64,000 nt of DNA from Prorocentrum cordatum (lineage: Eukaryota > Sar > Dinophyceae > Prorocentrales > Prorocentraceae): the NCBI GenBank assembly GCA_963575745.1, contig CAUYUJ010015702.1:60001-124000 (forward strand). The letters are read 5' to 3'. Under the pieces are notes generated by a model that was not told the origin of the DNA, did not search any database, and saw only the letters and a program-made list of their open reading frames with translations. Positions within the stretch are counted from its first letter, which is position 1, and the number at the start of each line of letters is the position of its first letter. Below are positions 62,871 to 64,000 of the stretch, piece after piece. The position numbers were made by a program, and so were the translations under genes.

Positions 62871-64000
62871 ATTCCCAAGTAAGCTGTGATAGAGTCCGAA
62901 GCGTGAGCGCGACTCCTGGATGCCTGATTGTCGGGAGCGCGGCGCTTGAGTAAATCGCGGGCATTTCGATTCTCTAGTACATTGCAAGCGGATCTCCAGC
63001 GAGAGCGCGACTCCAAAGCGCCGAGAGAGCGATTCTGGAATAATTGTAAGGAAGTCCCAAACGAGAGCGAGGAAGTCGCATAAGGGAGCGGGGGTCCTGG
63101 CTAAATTGTGAGGAAGTGTCAGGCGGAACCGTTGTTGTTGTGCCTATTGAATTCTCATGTCTGAAGAATAATTATTGTTGATCCCCCCGTCCAGTGCACA
63201 TTGTTTTTTCGATTGAAGTGCCCTTCCCCGGGCTCGCACTTTGTTTTTGAACAGGGAAAGTCTTGAGGGTCAAACTTCCTCGCGTTTTATTCAGGAATCG
63301 CGCTCTCGCTTGGGACTTCCTTAGAATTTATTATCCCGGCGCTCTGGAGTCGCGCTCGCGCTGGACACTTGCTTACAATTTACTGAGAAATAGCGCCTTT
63401 GCACGGGAATTTCTTGTAATTTACTCAAGCGCCGCGCTCCCGACACCCAAGCACCTAGGAGTCGCGCTCACGCTTAGGACTCCGTCACAGATTTCATAGG
63501 AATCGGGATCTCGCTGCCCTTCGTGGCCCTGTTGCAGCCCTTCGTGGCTCCTTCGCTTTGTTTCGTGGTCCCGTTGCAGCACTTCGTGGCCCCCTCGCTG
63601 CCCTTCGTGGACCCGTTGGAGCCCCTCATGGCCTCCTCGCTGCCCTTCGTGGCCCCGTTCCAGTCCTTCGTGGCCCCTTCGCTTTGTTTCGTGGCCCCGT
63701 TGCAGCCCTTCGTGGCCCCCTCGCTGCCCTTCGTGGCCCCGTCGCAGCCCTTCGTAGCCCCGTTGCAGCCCTTCGTGGCCCCCTCGCTGCCCATCGTGGC
63801 CCCGTTGCATCCCCTCGTGGCCCCCTCGCCGCCCTTCGTGGCCCCATATATGTATGCCCTTCGTGGCCCCCGCTCGTTCGCGCCCGTGGTGGCCCCATAT
63901 GCATCTGTCCTACGTGGCCCAGTTGCTACCCTCGGTGGCCCCATCGTTGCTTTCTGTGGCCCCGCATTATCTGCCCTTCGTGGCCCCCGCTCCTTCGCGC
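62374..64000. repeat. Large imperfect palindrome, arms over 700 bp
   Basis: Centre near 63,187. GAGTCCGAAGCGTGAGCGCG (62,908) mirrors CGCGCTCACGCTTAGGACTC (63,463). GTCGGGAGCGCGGCGCTTGA mirrors TCAAGCGCCGCGCTCCCGAC. The minisatellite of the left arm reappears as its complement (CGTGGCCCC..) at 63,510-64,000, including the matched island with TACATATATGGGGCC / GGCCCCATATATGTA. The right arm continues beyond the window. Confidence 0.9.
62871..63499. other. Palindrome centre, less GC-rich; no gene
   Basis: Contains repeated GCGAGAGCGCGACTCC-type words in both orientations and a unique 130-bp core around 63,120-63,260. No reading frame of interest. Confidence 0.6.

Noticed and set aside
1-64000. 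rRNA, tRNA, snRNA genes, bacterial promoters, telomere repeats
   Set aside because: I found no tRNA cloverleaf or rRNA core motif, no TTTAGGG-type array, and no promoter pattern I could support. The small runs resembling them are isolated.

Overview
The window looks like nuclear DNA of a dinoflagellate, probably one of the GC-rich, repeat-laden genomes. I infer this from four things. Exons can be chained only by accepting 5' splice sites that begin GT, GC or GA and acceptors that end AG. Every gene I can support is on the + strand. An intronless gene copy carries what looks like a decayed dinoflagellate spliced-leader relic. Introns are long and packed with purine/pyrimidine arrays and inverted-repeat elements. 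There are no bacterial-type operons, rRNA, tRNA or CRISPR features. A 100-base run of N at 49,079-49,178 is an assembly gap.

Layout. (1) 1-19.3 kb: scattered candidate exons of an unrecognised gene (about 0.3, 2.2, 18.4 and 19.2 kb), interrupted by a nearly complete LINE-type retrotransposon (about 4.6-14.7 kb). The LINE has two gag-like reading frames and one 2,090-residue polyprotein ordered RNase H, endonuclease, reverse transcriptase, zinc finger. (2) 19.3-26.3 kb: mostly repeats, including several copies of a composite dispersed repeat (called R1 here) bordered by (GGA)n arrays. (3) 26.3-27.4 kb: a probable processed retrocopy of an mRNA. (4) 28.35-48.5 kb: a kinesin with an N-terminal motor, a long inserted basic loop, a short coiled coil and an FHA-like domain (kinesin-3-like), in at least ten exons. 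A dead LINE lies in one of its introns. (5) 50.5-61.5 kb: a second gene encoding, in order, a multi-pass membrane region, ankyrin repeats and a protein kinase domain. It has at least eleven exons that chain in phase. (6) 61.9-64 kb: 21-bp minisatellites arranged as a large imperfect palindrome that runs off the window.

The most interesting content is in the introns. I see several families of short inverted-repeat (MITE/introner-like) elements, named here for reference. IE-A: nested hairpins with a TCCGCGCGG core. IE-B: about 200 bp, TCGGGTCGGGCG termini, 5-bp target duplication. IE-C: exactly 181 bp, TA duplication. IE-D: three internal hairpins. IE-E, IE-F, IE-G: repeats present as pairs. 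IE-H: a repeat that ends at a 3' splice site. One IE-B copy, with its 5-bp duplication, sits exactly between two halves of an ankyrin repeat; removing element plus one duplication restores the frame, yet its ends are not GT/GC/GA-AG. A second intron in the same gene has the same kind of boundary. Other introns are flanked by direct repeats of exon sequence of 7 to 30 bp. Together this looks like a gene set colonised repeatedly by intron-forming elements.

Limits: exon boundaries are inferred by eye from reading frame, family motifs and splice dinucleotides, with no transcript data. Repeat boundaries are approximate unless a terminal repeat and duplication are stated.
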